DNA of 64,000 nt from Hyphomicrobium_A sp963745205 (GTDB lineage Bacteria > Pseudomonadota > Alphaproteobacteria > Rhizobiales > Hyphomicrobiaceae). The first letter of the stretch is position 1, and each line of letters begins with the position of its first letter. Under the pieces are notes generated by a model. The model did no database searches. It was given only the letters and a program-made list of their open reading frames with translations, and was not told the DNA's origin. The translations under genes and the position numbers were made by a program. Below are positions 9,912 through 18,093 of this stretch, piece after piece. The stretch lies in NCBI GenBank assembly GCA_963745205.1, contig CAVUWX010000004.1, positions 62,001-126,000 of the forward strand, given 5' to 3'.

Positions 9912-10253
9912 ATGCGTACTCATCAACCCGGCCGCGCGCACCAGCACGGTCCTGCGTGTGGTCACAAGGCGGTTCGCCACCGCGGCCACATCGATTATCT
10001 GGCCGAAGGGCGTCTACACCATCCTCAAGCTGATCAGGTCGATGAGCACGTGATCGAGGTCTCGGAGCGGAACCCCAACCGTTGCACGCCCAAGCATAAG
10101 TGCAAGGGGCACGAGCCGGGCCATGTGCACGGGCCGGGATGTGGGCATGAGGCAGTGCCGCATGGCGACCACATCGACTATCTGGTCGACGGGCACCTGC
10201 ACCATCCGCACGGAGACCATTGCGACGATCACGGTCCGCTCGATTTCGCCTGA
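9912..10253 (+). CDS. His-rich protein with duplicated metal-binding motif, 113 aa
   Basis: Unrecognised small cytosolic-looking protein without a signal peptide. It consists of two copies of one unit: GPACGHKAVRHRGHIDYLAEG...LHHP in the N-terminal half and GPGCGHEAVPHGDHIDYLVDG...LHHP in the C-terminal half, each with one Cys and many His. The linker carries two more Cys (NRCTPKHKCKG). A strong ribosome binding site (GGGAGG) precedes the ATG. Position downstream of dmeF in the same direction suggests a metal buffer, sensor or chaperone for the exporter. The 290-bp gap before it shows no other gene. Confidence 0.8.
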   Translation: MRTHQPGRAHQHGPACGHKAVRHRGHIDYLAEGRLHHPQADQVDEHVIEVSERNPNRCTPKHKCKGHEPGHVHGPGCGHEAVPHGDHIDYLVDGHLHHPHGDHCDDHGPLDFA

Positions 10254-10343
10254 AGCACTCGCTATTACAGTTTTTGCTCAATTTGACGCTCGCCTGCGAC
10301 CAGCGGCGTGGAGCCCCATGAATCGGCGCGTAGGACGAGCCTG

Positions 10344-11321
10344 TCAGTAGAAGAGGCTCGAGACGCTCTCCTCGCGCGCGGTGCGCGAAATGGCCTCGCC
10401 GATCAGCGGGGCGATCGACAGCACGCGAATGTTCTTCGCCGCCAGCACCGCGGCGGTCGGCTGGATCGAATCGGTGATCACCAGCGACTTGAGCTTGGAG
10501 TTCTGGATGCGGCTCACCGCGCCACCCGACAGCACGCCGTGCGTGATGTAGGCCATCACCTCGGTCGCTCCGTGCTGCAGCAGGGCTTCCGCGGCGTTGA
10601 CCAGCGTGCCGCCGGAATCGACGATGTCGTCGATGAGGATGCAGCGCTTGCCGCGCACGTTGCCGATAACGTGCATCACTTCCGATTCGCCCGGCTTCTC
10701 CCGCCGCTTGTCGCAGATGGCGATCGGCACCTCGATGCGCTTGGCGAGCGCACGCGCGCGCACGACGCCGCCGACGTCAGGCGAGACGACCATCAGGTTG
10801 TCGGCCTTGTGCTGCTCCTGGATGTCGCGCACCATCACCGGCGCGGCGAACAGGTTGTCGGTCGGGATGTCGAAGAAGCCCTGGATTTGCCCGGCGTGCA
10901 GGTCGAGCGTCATCACCCGGTCGGCGCCCGCGCGTTCGATTAGGTTGGCGACGAGCTTGGCCGAGATCGGCGTGCGCGGGCCGGGCTTGCGGTCCTGGCG
11001 CGCATAGCCATAGTAGGGGATGACCGCCGTGATGCGCGCAGCGGACGCGCGCTTCAGCGCGTCGATCAGTATCAAGAGCTCCATGAGGTTGTCGTTTGCG
11101 GGGAACGAGATCGACTGGATCACGAAGACGTCCTGGCCGCGGACGTTCTCCTGGATCTCGACGAAGATCTCCATGTCCGCGAAGCGCTTCACCTGACCCT
11201 TGGTCGGTGGCACCTTCAGATGGGTGCAGATCGCCTCCGCGAGCGGCCGGTTGCTATTGCCGGCTACAAGCTTAATTGCCAGCTGACCGCGCCCGTCTCC
11301 AGTCCGAGCATCGAAAGGCAT
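10344..11321 (-). CDS. prs: Ribose-phosphate pyrophosphokinase
   Basis: Makes PRPP from ribose-5-phosphate and ATP for purine, pyrimidine, histidine and NAD synthesis. The 325-aa protein has the flexible-loop and metal-binding region near MTLDLHAGQIQGFF and the PRPP-binding loop ILIDDIVDSGGT. The N-terminus LKLVAGNSNRPLA-like start and the RFADMEIFVEIQENVRG segment are conserved. In related genomes prs sits directly before rplY and pth; here a plus-strand metal cassette lies between them. Confidence 0.96.
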   Translation of the reverse strand: MPFDARTGDGRGQLAIKLVAGNSNRPLAEAICTHLKVPPTKGQVKRFADMEIFVEIQENVRGQDVFVIQSISFPANDNLMELLILIDALKRASAARITAVIPYYGYARQDRKPGPRTPISAKLVANLIERAGADRVMTLDLHAGQIQGFFDIPTDNLFAAPVMVRDIQEQHKADNLMVVSPDVGGVVRARALAKRIEVPIAICDKRREKPGESEVMHVIGNVRGKRCILIDDIVDSGGTLVNAAEALLQHGATEVMAYITHGVLSGGAVSRIQNSKLKSLVITDSIQPTAAVLAAKNIRVLSIAPLIGEAISRTAREESVSSLFY

Positions 11322-11392
11322 GGTACGCCTCCACAGCCTTACGCCCGCGCGCTTCTAGCAAGAGGGCCCACGCCTGTAAACGGCGGTGGGCG

Positions 11393-11469
11393 CTAGCGTC
11401 CCCATTCCGAAGCTCGCCTGAGTTTGATGCCGGGCTCCCGAGCGGGCTTCGGAATCACAGGGACACTAG
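11393..11469. repeat. CTAG-bounded imperfect palindrome, copy 1
   Basis: The arms CTAGCGTCCC-CATTCCGAAGC (left) and the complement of GCTTCGGAATCACAGGGACACTAG (right) pair almost fully, with a 3-nt bulge and a loop of about 33 nt. The element starts and ends in CTAG. It lies upstream of prs and downstream of the lipoprotein gene, both on the minus strand. It could be a folded 5' leader of prs or a non-autonomous mobile repeat. Confidence 0.65.
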
Positions 11470-11482
11470 AAACGTTAAGTTA

Positions 11483-11557
11483 CTAGTGTGATTTAGATCG
11501 AGAAATTCGCTCAAGCCCTACCCAAAGGACAGGCGAATCTCTCGATCATCACACTAG
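11483..11557. repeat. CTAG-bounded imperfect palindrome, copy 2
   Basis: The left arm CTAGTGTGAT-TTA-GATCGAGAAATTCGC pairs with the complement of GCGAATCTCTCGATCATCACACTAG, with one 3-nt bulge, one mismatch and a short loop. Like copy 1, only 13 bp away, it begins and ends in CTAG and has the bulge at the same place after the first 10 bp. The inner sequences differ, so the two are related in architecture rather than identical copies. Confidence 0.7.
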
Positions 11558-11611
11558 CTTGCCGTCGGAAAGTTGACGCGGCGTGACTTCAAAGCCCCGC
11601 CGCGGGAAGGC

Positions 11612-12676
11612 CTAGTTTAAGCTGGTCTTCTGCGTCTGCGGCAGGAGCTTGAGGATGCCTTGAGCCGCGGCCGCAGCCGCCGCGTCGGCCGTCTTGCCCC
11701 AAGCGCCGTCCAGCGAGCCCTGCGGAACGTCGTTCTTCTGCGAGACCGTACCAAGCTTCTTGCCGTCGGGATCGGTGACGTTCCAGTCGATGGTGATCGA
11801 CTGCTTGCCGTCCTTGCCGGCGCCCATCGCCACCTTGCCTTCGACCGAATAGGTCTGCGGAGAGGGTGTGTCGGCGAGCGCAACGCCGTTGCGGGCAAGC
11901 TCGCGTTGCAGCGCGCTGCGTAGTGTGGCGCTGCCGTCGCCGGGTGCGCCCGTCACGCTCGGGACGCGTGCCATGATCGATCCAGGCTTGCCGATGCTGC
12001 TGGTGGCGCCGGGGGGTGCGGTCGAGGCGTAGGTCGGCGCCGGCGTTTGCGTGGCGGCGGCGGTTTGCACGAGGCCGGCAGGCGGCGTGCCGTTGCTCGC
12101 AACTGCAGGTGCGCCCTGCGTCGGCAACCAGGATGCGAGCGAGGTCACAGTCTTGGTGCTGATCGACTGCACGACGGCCGCGGACACGGCGGACCAGGGA
12201 TCCTTGCTCTTGCCGGTCGAGGCCGTCTCCTCGCCGCTGACGCGGTGGACGCCCTTGCCCGTGCCGTCGGTCACGTCCCAGATATAGGAGACCTTGGCTT
12301 TGCCGGGCTTCTTCTCCATCGAGGAGACGATGTAGCCGCGCAGCGTGTACTGCGACGGCTCGCCGGGCGCCCTAGCGACGCGAATGTTCTGGCGCTCGAG
12401 GTCGGAGGTGATCTGCGCCTGCAGATCCTTCGACACCGCTTCGGGCGGACCGATTATGGGAGCAATGGCAACTTGCGCGGGCCGCATGGCCGTCGGCGCC
12501 ATTGGCTGGCTGGCGACGGACGCGGTCGGCGTATCGCTCGATGAGCTAAAGAGTGAGCTCGTCAGCGAGTTGTACGTTTCGCAGCCGGCTAAACCGAAGG
12601 CCAGGAGGGCTGCGCAGAGCGCCAATCCAAGTGGCTTCTTTTTTTGCCAAGCCGCAGCAGCATCAAAGGTCGTCAC
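11612..12676 (-). CDS. Lipoprotein with duplicated domain
   Basis: A 354-aa predicted outer-membrane or periplasmic lipoprotein: hydrophobic signal and lipobox LAGC near residues 29-32. Two similar modules follow. The first is about residues 70-185 (QITSDLERQNIRVA...YTLRGYI...VSYIWDVTDGTGK) and the second about 235-350 (LQRELARNGVALA...YSVEGKV...ITIDWNVTDPDGK). A Pro/Thr/Ala-rich linker separates them. The module pattern recalls domains of lipoproteins that bind envelope components, but no family is recognised. It lies between pgeF and prs in a conserved order. Confidence 0.8.
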   Translation of the reverse strand: MTTFDAAAAWQKKKPLGLALCAALLAFGLAGCETYNSLTSSLFSSSSDTPTASVASQPMAPTAMRPAQVAIAPIIGPPEAVSKDLQAQITSDLERQNIRVARAPGEPSQYTLRGYIVSSMEKKPGKAKVSYIWDVTDGTGKGVHRVSGEETASTGKSKDPWSAVSAAVVQSISTKTVTSLASWLPTQGAPAVASNGTPPAGLVQTAAATQTPAPTYASTAPPGATSSIGKPGSIMARVPSVTGAPGDGSATLRSALQRELARNGVALADTPSPQTYSVEGKVAMGAGKDGKQSITIDWNVTDPDGKKLGTVSQKNDVPQGSLDGAWGKTADAAAAAAAQGILKLLPQTQKTSLN

Positions 12677-12876
12677 GGCGACGCTCCCCCGTTGTCCCGC
12701 TGTTTTTCTTCCGGCGGCCGGCGTACGAACCTTGCGGCCTGATCTCCTTGATAACCGGTACCCCTCAAGAGTCGTCTAACCAGTCGTCTTGGCCGCGTCC
12801 AGATCGAATCCGACGTTCCTCCCCTCCCGATGGAGTTCGCCGCGGGAATGGTCGGACATCATTGTGGATTGTGCAA

Positions 12877-13651
12877 TTAAGTCACGACAATGGCGGCTAT
12901 TTGACGGCCGTAATCGGTCTCGTTGCGGTGAATTGAGCGGCGAAAGCTGAAGAAAAGCAATTCGTTCTCGTAGGTGCAGGGGCTTTGCCGCTCAATTTCG
13001 GCCAATCCGGCCTCAGCGAGCCGCGCTGCGACGAAACCCGGCAGATCGAAATGGGCCCGCGCATTAGGATTGATGCGAAGAAAAAACCTCTCGTTGTCCG
13101 CGCAACCCTTGAGCAGCTCGGCCTCGAAGTCCGGCCCGACCTCGTAGGCCGCCTGGCCGATGGTGGGGCCGATGGCGGCCCGAATGCGGCTCCGACGGGC
13201 GCCCTGCCGCTCCATCTCGGCGATCGCCGACTCGACGATGCCGGCGGCGGCGCCGCGCCAGCCCGCGTGCGCTGCCGCGACGACCTCGGGCTTCAGGATC
13301 GGCGAGCAGCACCGGCGTGCAGTCAGCGGTGAGCACACCGACGGCGAGCCCCGGCGTGCGCGTGACCACCGCGTCGGCCTTGGGCCGATCGTGTGCGGCT
13401 ACCGGGCCCTCGACGGCGAGCGCGGTCGCGCCGTGCACCTGATAGAGCGTCACGAGGTCTCTCTCGCCAGCGCCCAGATGGCGCGCGACGCGCCCGCGGT
13501 TCTCGGCCACGTGCGAGCTTTCATCCGATGAGCCGGGCCCGCAGTTGAGGCTCGCGTAGAGGCCGCGCGAGACGCCGCCGGCCCGGGTGAAGAACCCGTG
13601 GCGAACGCCGGGGAGGCTTGCAAGGCAGCGCGCTTCGAGGGGCTCCAGCAT
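12877..13651 (-). pseudogene. pgeF: Laccase-domain purine nucleosidase/oligopeptide editing protein PgeF (YfiH family), frameshifted
   Basis: Two overlapping frames together make one full YfiH-type protein. The N-terminal part (from 13651) has GVRHGFFTRAGG and LTADCTPVLLADPEA; the C-terminal part, in another frame, resumes with VVAAAHAGWRGAAAGI and ends at 12877. The switch lies at about 13281-13292, where one extra base in CCCGAGGTCG restores the frame if removed. The metal-site Cys (ADC) and His (AAHAGWRG) are both present across the join. It is either a one-base sequence error or a recent pseudogene. It follows midA, as in many Hyphomicrobiales. Confidence 0.85.
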
Positions 13652-13661
13652 GGCCGCAGCA

Positions 13662-14774
13662 CTACGGCGCGCTGCGCTCGCTGTCCACAGCCTCAAAACC
13701 CGGCAGCGGGGCGGCGCTTTCGCTCCTTACGCCGAGGGCGCAAAAGCGCGTGCCCATGCCAGTGGGAGCCATCAGCCGCGCGACGCCGGCCTCGATCACG
13801 GCGGCTTTGAGAGGGTTGGCGGCCATGAGGTGGGAAGCGCGCTCCACAATGCCGAGGGCGGCAAGGAAGTGCGCCTGTGGGACAGGCCCGTCGCAGGCAA
13901 GGCCGTAGCGGTGCATCGCGTCGGCGACGCCCGCGAAGTCAACCTGCGCGGAAAGGTCGGCCTCGCCCGGAGCGCGCAAGGGATCGTCGTAGCGGTGTGC
14001 GGTGACCGCCTGCAGTGTGTCGCCCAGTGCCGGCTCGGGGTGACCGTAGTCGATGAAGAGCGCGGCGAGCGGCGCGCCGAAGGCGAGCTTGTTTGCCCAC
14101 TCGGCAAGGGCCGGCGCACGGCTCTCGAGGATGTCGCCCTCTTGCGCCGGCTGCGCAATGGAGGCATCGGCGTCGCCGGTTACGAAGCTTAACCCGCCGG
14201 CATCACCGAGGCCGACGCACCGGTGGTGCCATCGGCCCGCGCGGAACACCCACTGCGCGACCGGTAGCGTGTCGAGAAACTCGTTGGCGATGACGATGGT
14301 CGGCGCGGGGCTTTCCCCGCTTGCGATATCAGCACTCCAGCGGATCGGCACGTCCTCGCCCGCGAGGCTCGCGCGCTGCATAGCCTCCAAGGTCGCGTTG
14401 CTCTCGATGAGGCCCACGTCGAGCGCCGCGCGAAACGCCGGATCGGCGCGGGCGGCGCGCAGCGTGTCGCGCATGAGCGTGCCACGCCCCGGTCCGAGCT
14501 CGATGAGGCGCACCGAGGCGGGCGCGCCCATTTGCTGCCAGACGACCGCGCACCACAGCCCGATCAGCTCGCCGAACACCTGGCTGATCTCGGGCGCAGT
14601 GATGAAGTCGCCGCCGCGGCCGATCGCGGTGCGCTTGCGGTAGTAGCCGTGCTCGGGATCGTTGAGGCACGCGCGCATGTAGTCGGCGACGCTGACCGGC
14701 CCTTCTTGCCGGATGCGCGCCGCGAGCTTTGCCGCGAGCGGTGTCTTGCGCTCAGCGGCCTGATCCGCGCTCAT
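13662..14774 (-). CDS. SAM-dependent methyltransferase, MidA/NDUFAF7 family
   Basis: A 370-aa class I methyltransferase of the DUF185 family. The SAM-binding motif is LIELGPGRGTLMRD near residue 90, preceded by the family hallmark GDFITAPEISQVFGELIG. IANEFLDTLPV marks the mid-domain. Eukaryotic relatives methylate an arginine of complex I; the bacterial substrate is unproven. Its start overlaps the lgt stop (ATGA at 14771-14774), and pgeF follows, so lgt-midA-pgeF form one coupled unit. Confidence 0.9.
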   Translation of the reverse strand: MSADQAAERKTPLAAKLAARIRQEGPVSVADYMRACLNDPEHGYYRKRTAIGRGGDFITAPEISQVFGELIGLWCAVVWQQMGAPASVRLIELGPGRGTLMRDTLRAARADPAFRAALDVGLIESNATLEAMQRASLAGEDVPIRWSADIASGESPAPTIVIANEFLDTLPVAQWVFRAGRWHHRCVGLGDAGGLSFVTGDADASIAQPAQEGDILESRAPALAEWANKLAFGAPLAALFIDYGHPEPALGDTLQAVTAHRYDDPLRAPGEADLSAQVDFAGVADAMHRYGLACDGPVPQAHFLAALGIVERASHLMAANPLKAAVIEAGVARLMAPTGMGTRFCALGVRSESAAPLPGFEAVDSERSAP

Positions 14775-15634
14775 CCGAGCATGCGCGTGCGCGCAAGATG
14801 GATGATGTAGAGGCCCGCGAGCAGCATCGGGATCGAGTAGACGATGCCGGCGGTGAACGGCCCCACGTTGAACGCGTGCGCGAAGTGGGGCTCGCGGAAC
14901 AGCTCCGCGGTCGAGCGCGCGAGCGCGTAGCCCGTGAGGAACGCGCCGGAGACGAGACCCGGCCGCTTAAGGGCGCCGAAATGATGCGTCAGCAGCCGCA
15001 GGACGATAAACAGCACCAGCCCTTCGAGGGCCGCCTCGTAGAGCTGGCTCGGGTGCCGCGGCGTCGGCTCGACCTCCGGGTAGTGGAGCTGCGCCTCGGG
15101 GAACACCATGCCCCACGGCATGGTCGTCGGGCGCCCGAACAGCTCGCCGTTGATGAAATTGGCGATGCGCCCGAAAAACAGCCCGATCGGCACCGACGCG
15201 GAGCCGAGGTCCATCGTGCTCCAGCCGTTTACGCCGTTGCGCCGCGCGAATGCCCACACGGCGATGGCGCAGCCGATGAGCGCGCCGTGAAACGACATCC
15301 CGCCCTTCCACACCGCAAAGACGTCCTGCGGATTGGAGAGGTAGTAGCTCGGCTCGTAGAACAGCACGAAACCGAGGCGTCCGCCGAGCACCACACCGGC
15401 GGTGATATAAAGGAGAAGATCATCGACCTTCGCCGGCTCGAACGGGGGCTTGTCGTCGGCCCACAGCCGCGGCTCCTTCAAGAGCTGCCGTATATAGAGC
15501 CAGCCGAACAGCAGCCCGGTGAGGTACGCGAGCCCGTACCACTTGATGGCGAGGGGGCCGATCTGCAGCGCCACGGGATCGATGTTGGGGTAGGGGATTT
15601 CCAGCCCGACAATCCCGAAAATCAAAGGTGCCAT
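14771..15634 (-). CDS. lgt: Prolipoprotein diacylglyceryl transferase
   Basis: Transfers diacylglycerol from phosphatidylglycerol to the lipobox Cys of prolipoproteins at the inner membrane. The 287-aa protein has about seven transmembrane segments, the conserved MSFHGALIG segment and the signature GRIANFINGELFGRPT. The start at 15634 (MAPLIFGIVGLEIPYPNID) matches the family; an upstream ATG at 15709 would add an unlikely tail. It is divergent from ubiK. Confidence 0.96.
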   Translation of the reverse strand: MAPLIFGIVGLEIPYPNIDPVALQIGPLAIKWYGLAYLTGLLFGWLYIRQLLKEPRLWADDKPPFEPAKVDDLLLYITAGVVLGGRLGFVLFYEPSYYLSNPQDVFAVWKGGMSFHGALIGCAIAVWAFARRNGVNGWSTMDLGSASVPIGLFFGRIANFINGELFGRPTTMPWGMVFPEAQLHYPEVEPTPRHPSQLYEAALEGLVLFIVLRLLTHHFGALKRPGLVSGAFLTGYALARSTAELFREPHFAHAFNVGPFTAGIVYSIPMLLAGLYIIHLARTRMLG

Positions 15635-15840
15635 CACGGCGATCTCCGGCGCGGCTTGCGATCCTGCCCGCGGGCGAGCAAGTCGTGGCACGTTTTCGGC
15701 ACCGTTCACCCCCTGTCAAGTGCGACCGCTATCAAGCGTGCACTTGGCGCCTTGAACCGCGCCCCCGGCCTCGCCATAGTCCTTGCCGAAGCGAATGTCA
15801 CCGGACGACGGCCGCGCGCGCCCCTCTTTGGGAGCCCACC

Positions 15841-16107
15841 ATGACGCAGACGACCAATCGTTTCCTCGATGAGCTTGCAAAATTGATGACGGACGCCGCT
15901 GGCGCCGCCGATGGCCTCAAGCGCGAGGTCACCTCTGTCATGCGCTCGCAGGGCGAGCGGCTGCTGCAGGGGATGGACGTCGTGCAGCGCGAGGAGTTCG
16001 AGGCGGTGAAGGCGATGGCCGAGAAGGCGCGCGCCGAGAACGAGCGGCTGGAGGCCCGCATCGCCGAGCTCGAGGCCAAGCTCGGCAAGCCCGGCAGTGC
16101 AACCTGA
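15841..16107 (+). CDS. ubiK: Ubiquinone biosynthesis accessory factor UbiK (BMFP family)
   Basis: An 88-aa membrane-fusogenic coiled-coil protein. The N-terminal amphipathic part (RFLDELAKLMTDAAGAADGLKREV) and the C-terminal coiled coil (EEFEAVKAMAEKARAENERLEARIAELEAKLG) are typical of UbiK, which associates with UbiJ in the aerobic Ubi complex. The ATG at 15841 begins the conserved domain. It sits upstream of ybjN and proC in an order usual for Hyphomicrobiales. Confidence 0.9.
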   Translation: MTQTTNRFLDELAKLMTDAAGAADGLKREVTSVMRSQGERLLQGMDVVQREEFEAVKAMAEKARAENERLEARIAELEAKLGKPGSAT

Positions 16108-16148
16108 CCACGCACGCTCAATAAGCGATGCGGCGCCTCGAGTTTATC

Positions 16149-16165
16149 CCCGGCTAAGTGCCGGG
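16149..16165. other. Hairpin after ubiK
   Basis: CCCGGC-TAAGT-GCCGGG forms a 6-bp GC stem 42 bp after the ubiK stop. There is no T-run, so it is either a weak transcript end or part of the ybjN leader. The rest of the 268-bp gap to ybjN shows no gene. Confidence 0.4.
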
Positions 16166-16375
16166 CCTTCGCGGCGATGCTGCTATCATGCGCTTCGTTA
16201 TCGACAGTTTGGCGTGCCGTCGGCTTTGGCGGTGGAGAATGTGTGCCCAAACTTGCGACTCGCGCGGCCCTCTGTTTTCGTCCCGCCCGGCGGCCGGTGT
16301 TTCGTCACTCTGATTGTTGTCGCGTGCATTGCCAGGCAACGATTTCGCCCGCGAGACAAAGAGGGGATTGGAAGA

Positions 16376-16870
16376 ATGTCGGCTGAATTCGGTTACGAGC
16401 GCGTCATGAACCCGATCGACCTTGTCGAGCAGATCGCGGGCCTGCACAACTGGGCCTGCGACCGCACCAACGACGACGAGCTGACCCTGGTCGTGGCCGG
16501 AAGCTGGACCGACTATAACGTCTCGCTCAACTGGCGCGAAGACCTCGAAGCGCTGCACGTCGCCTGCGCCTTCGACTTCCGCGTCCCCGACAACCGCCTG
16601 ACCGAGATGTACCGCCTGATCGCCCAGATCAACGAGCAGCTTTGGCTCGGCCACTTCGATCTGTGGACGCAGGAAGGCCTCGTCATGTTCCGCCATGCGC
16701 TCTTGCTTAACGCTTCCGTTGCGACGCCCCGCCAGTGCGAAGCGATGCTCAAGGCCGCGCTCGAAGCATGCGAGCGCTACTACCAGGCCTTCCAGTTCGT
16801 TGTTTGGGCGGGTAAGGAGAGCCGCGAGGCCCTGGTGTCGACGATGTTCGAGACCGAGGGCCAGGCTTGA
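16376..16870 (+). CDS. YbjN-domain protein
   Basis: A 164-aa cytosolic protein of the YbjN/DUF1790 family, which has a type III secretion chaperone-like fold and no proven biochemical role. It begins MSAEFGYERVMNPIDLVEQIAG and contains the typical WREDLEALHVACAFDFRVPDNRL and LRALIAQIN-like helix (MYRLIAQINEQLWLGHFDLW). The ATG at 16376 has a GAAG-type ribosome binding site; a longer frame upstream lacks coding character. proC follows after 24 bp, so they are probably co-transcribed. Confidence 0.88.
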   Translation: MSAEFGYERVMNPIDLVEQIAGLHNWACDRTNDDELTLVVAGSWTDYNVSLNWREDLEALHVACAFDFRVPDNRLTEMYRLIAQINEQLWLGHFDLWTQEGLVMFRHALLLNASVATPRQCEAMLKAALEACERYYQAFQFVVWAGKESREALVSTMFETEGQA

Positions 16871-16894
16871 GCTGAGCCACTTTAGGTTTCATCG

Positions 16895-17719
16895 ATGAGC
16901 ATCACTCTCGACGGCCCGCTGCTGCTGGTCGGCGCGGGAAAGATGGGCGGAGCGCTGCTATCGCGGCTGCTCGATCACGGTCTCGACCCGCGAGACGTCA
17001 TCGTGCAGGACCCGGAGCCGACGGGTGCCGCTGCCGATCTCCTCGCCGGCCACGCGATCGACGTGCTTCCTCTGGTCGACGAGCTGTCGGCGTCGCCCGC
17101 CGTCATTCTGCTCGCCGTCAAGCCGCAGGTCATGGACACCGTGCTGCCGCAGGTCGCGCGGCTCGCGGGGCCCGATACGGTCTATTTGTCGATCGCTGCG
17201 GGGCGGCGCCTCGCCGGTCTCGAGGCGCACCTGCCGAAGGGTGCTGCGGTCGTGCGTGCAATGCCGAACACGCCGGCCGCCATCGGCCGCGGCATCACGG
17301 TAGCAATTGCGAATGCGGCCGTGACGCCGGTGCAGCGCGCCCTCGCCGACAGGTTGCTCGCCGCCGGCGGCCAAGTGATGTGGGTCGAGGACGAGGCGCT
17401 GCTCGATCCCGTGACGGCGGTGTCCGGCTCCGGGCCGGCCTACGTGTTCCTGCTGACGGAGTGCCTCGCCGAAGCCGGCCGCGCCGCCGGCCTCGATGCC
17501 GAGCTCGCCGAGCGCCTCGCGCGCCATACCGTCATCGGATCGGCGGCGCTGCTCGATCACTCAGATCTCGACGCGGCGACGCTGCGCCGGAACGTCACTT
17601 CGCCCGGCGGCACGACCGCTGCCGCCCTCGAGGTTCTGGGCGGGCCGGACGGCCTCAAGAAGCTTCTCGTGGCGGCGGTCGCCGCAGCAACGAAACGCGG
17701 CCGCGAACTGGCGAAGTGA
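16895..17719 (+). CDS. proC: Pyrroline-5-carboxylate reductase
   Basis: Last step of proline synthesis: reduces 1-pyrroline-5-carboxylate with NAD(P)H. The 274-aa protein has the N-terminal nucleotide-binding motif VGAGKMGGALL, the RAMPNTPAAIGRG segment and the family signature VSGSGPAYVFLLTECLAEAGRAAGL. Full length. It lies 24 bp behind the YbjN gene. Confidence 0.95.
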   Translation: MSITLDGPLLLVGAGKMGGALLSRLLDHGLDPRDVIVQDPEPTGAAADLLAGHAIDVLPLVDELSASPAVILLAVKPQVMDTVLPQVARLAGPDTVYLSIAAGRRLAGLEAHLPKGAAVVRAMPNTPAAIGRGITVAIANAAVTPVQRALADRLLAAGGQVMWVEDEALLDPVTAVSGSGPAYVFLLTECLAEAGRAAGLDAELAERLARHTVIGSAALLDHSDLDAATLRRNVTSPGGTTAAALEVLGGPDGLKKLLVAAVAAATKRGRELAK

Positions 17720-18093
17720 GCGGAGTGCCGCTCGCAAGCCATCCACGGCCGCGCGTCGCTTGCCGAACCTGAGCGGGCTCGAGGCCCCGGCGTGGCTCAG
17801 GCCGTGTGGAGGCTCCAGGGGCGCGGCCGGATCGAGGAGGAGGGTCCCCGAGGCGCGCGCATGATGCTCCGTTTTTAGAAGGACGAACGGTTTGGGTTTT
17901 CGTCCTGCCGAGGAGTGCTGCCCAGGCAGCCCTCATGTCTTAGTTATGATATATCATTTCAATATTGGCAATCGCCGATTGCCCGGCTCACGCAATCGTG
18001 TCGGCACGTGAGCCAATTTCGGGAGCTTCTTTCCGGCCTTTCATTGCGCACATTGGGCGCCTACCTGTTCCAGATCGCAAAGGAGCAGTCCCA
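17720..18093. other. Intergenic region with a hairpin and two palindromes upstream of tetR
   Basis: No gene is supported in these 374 bp. A hairpin with 8-bp arms (AGGACGAA/TTCGTCCT, 17880-17906) lies after proC but has no T-run. A perfect AT-rich 12-bp palindrome ATGATATATCAT is at 17946-17957, and GGCAATCG-C-CGATTGCC is at 17967-17983. Both precede the TetR gene and could be its operators. A ribosome binding site AAGGAG precedes the ATG at 18094. Confidence 0.6.

Noticed and set aside
17880..17906. Hairpin after proC as a terminator
   Set aside because: No T-run follows on either strand, so it is listed only as a hairpin.
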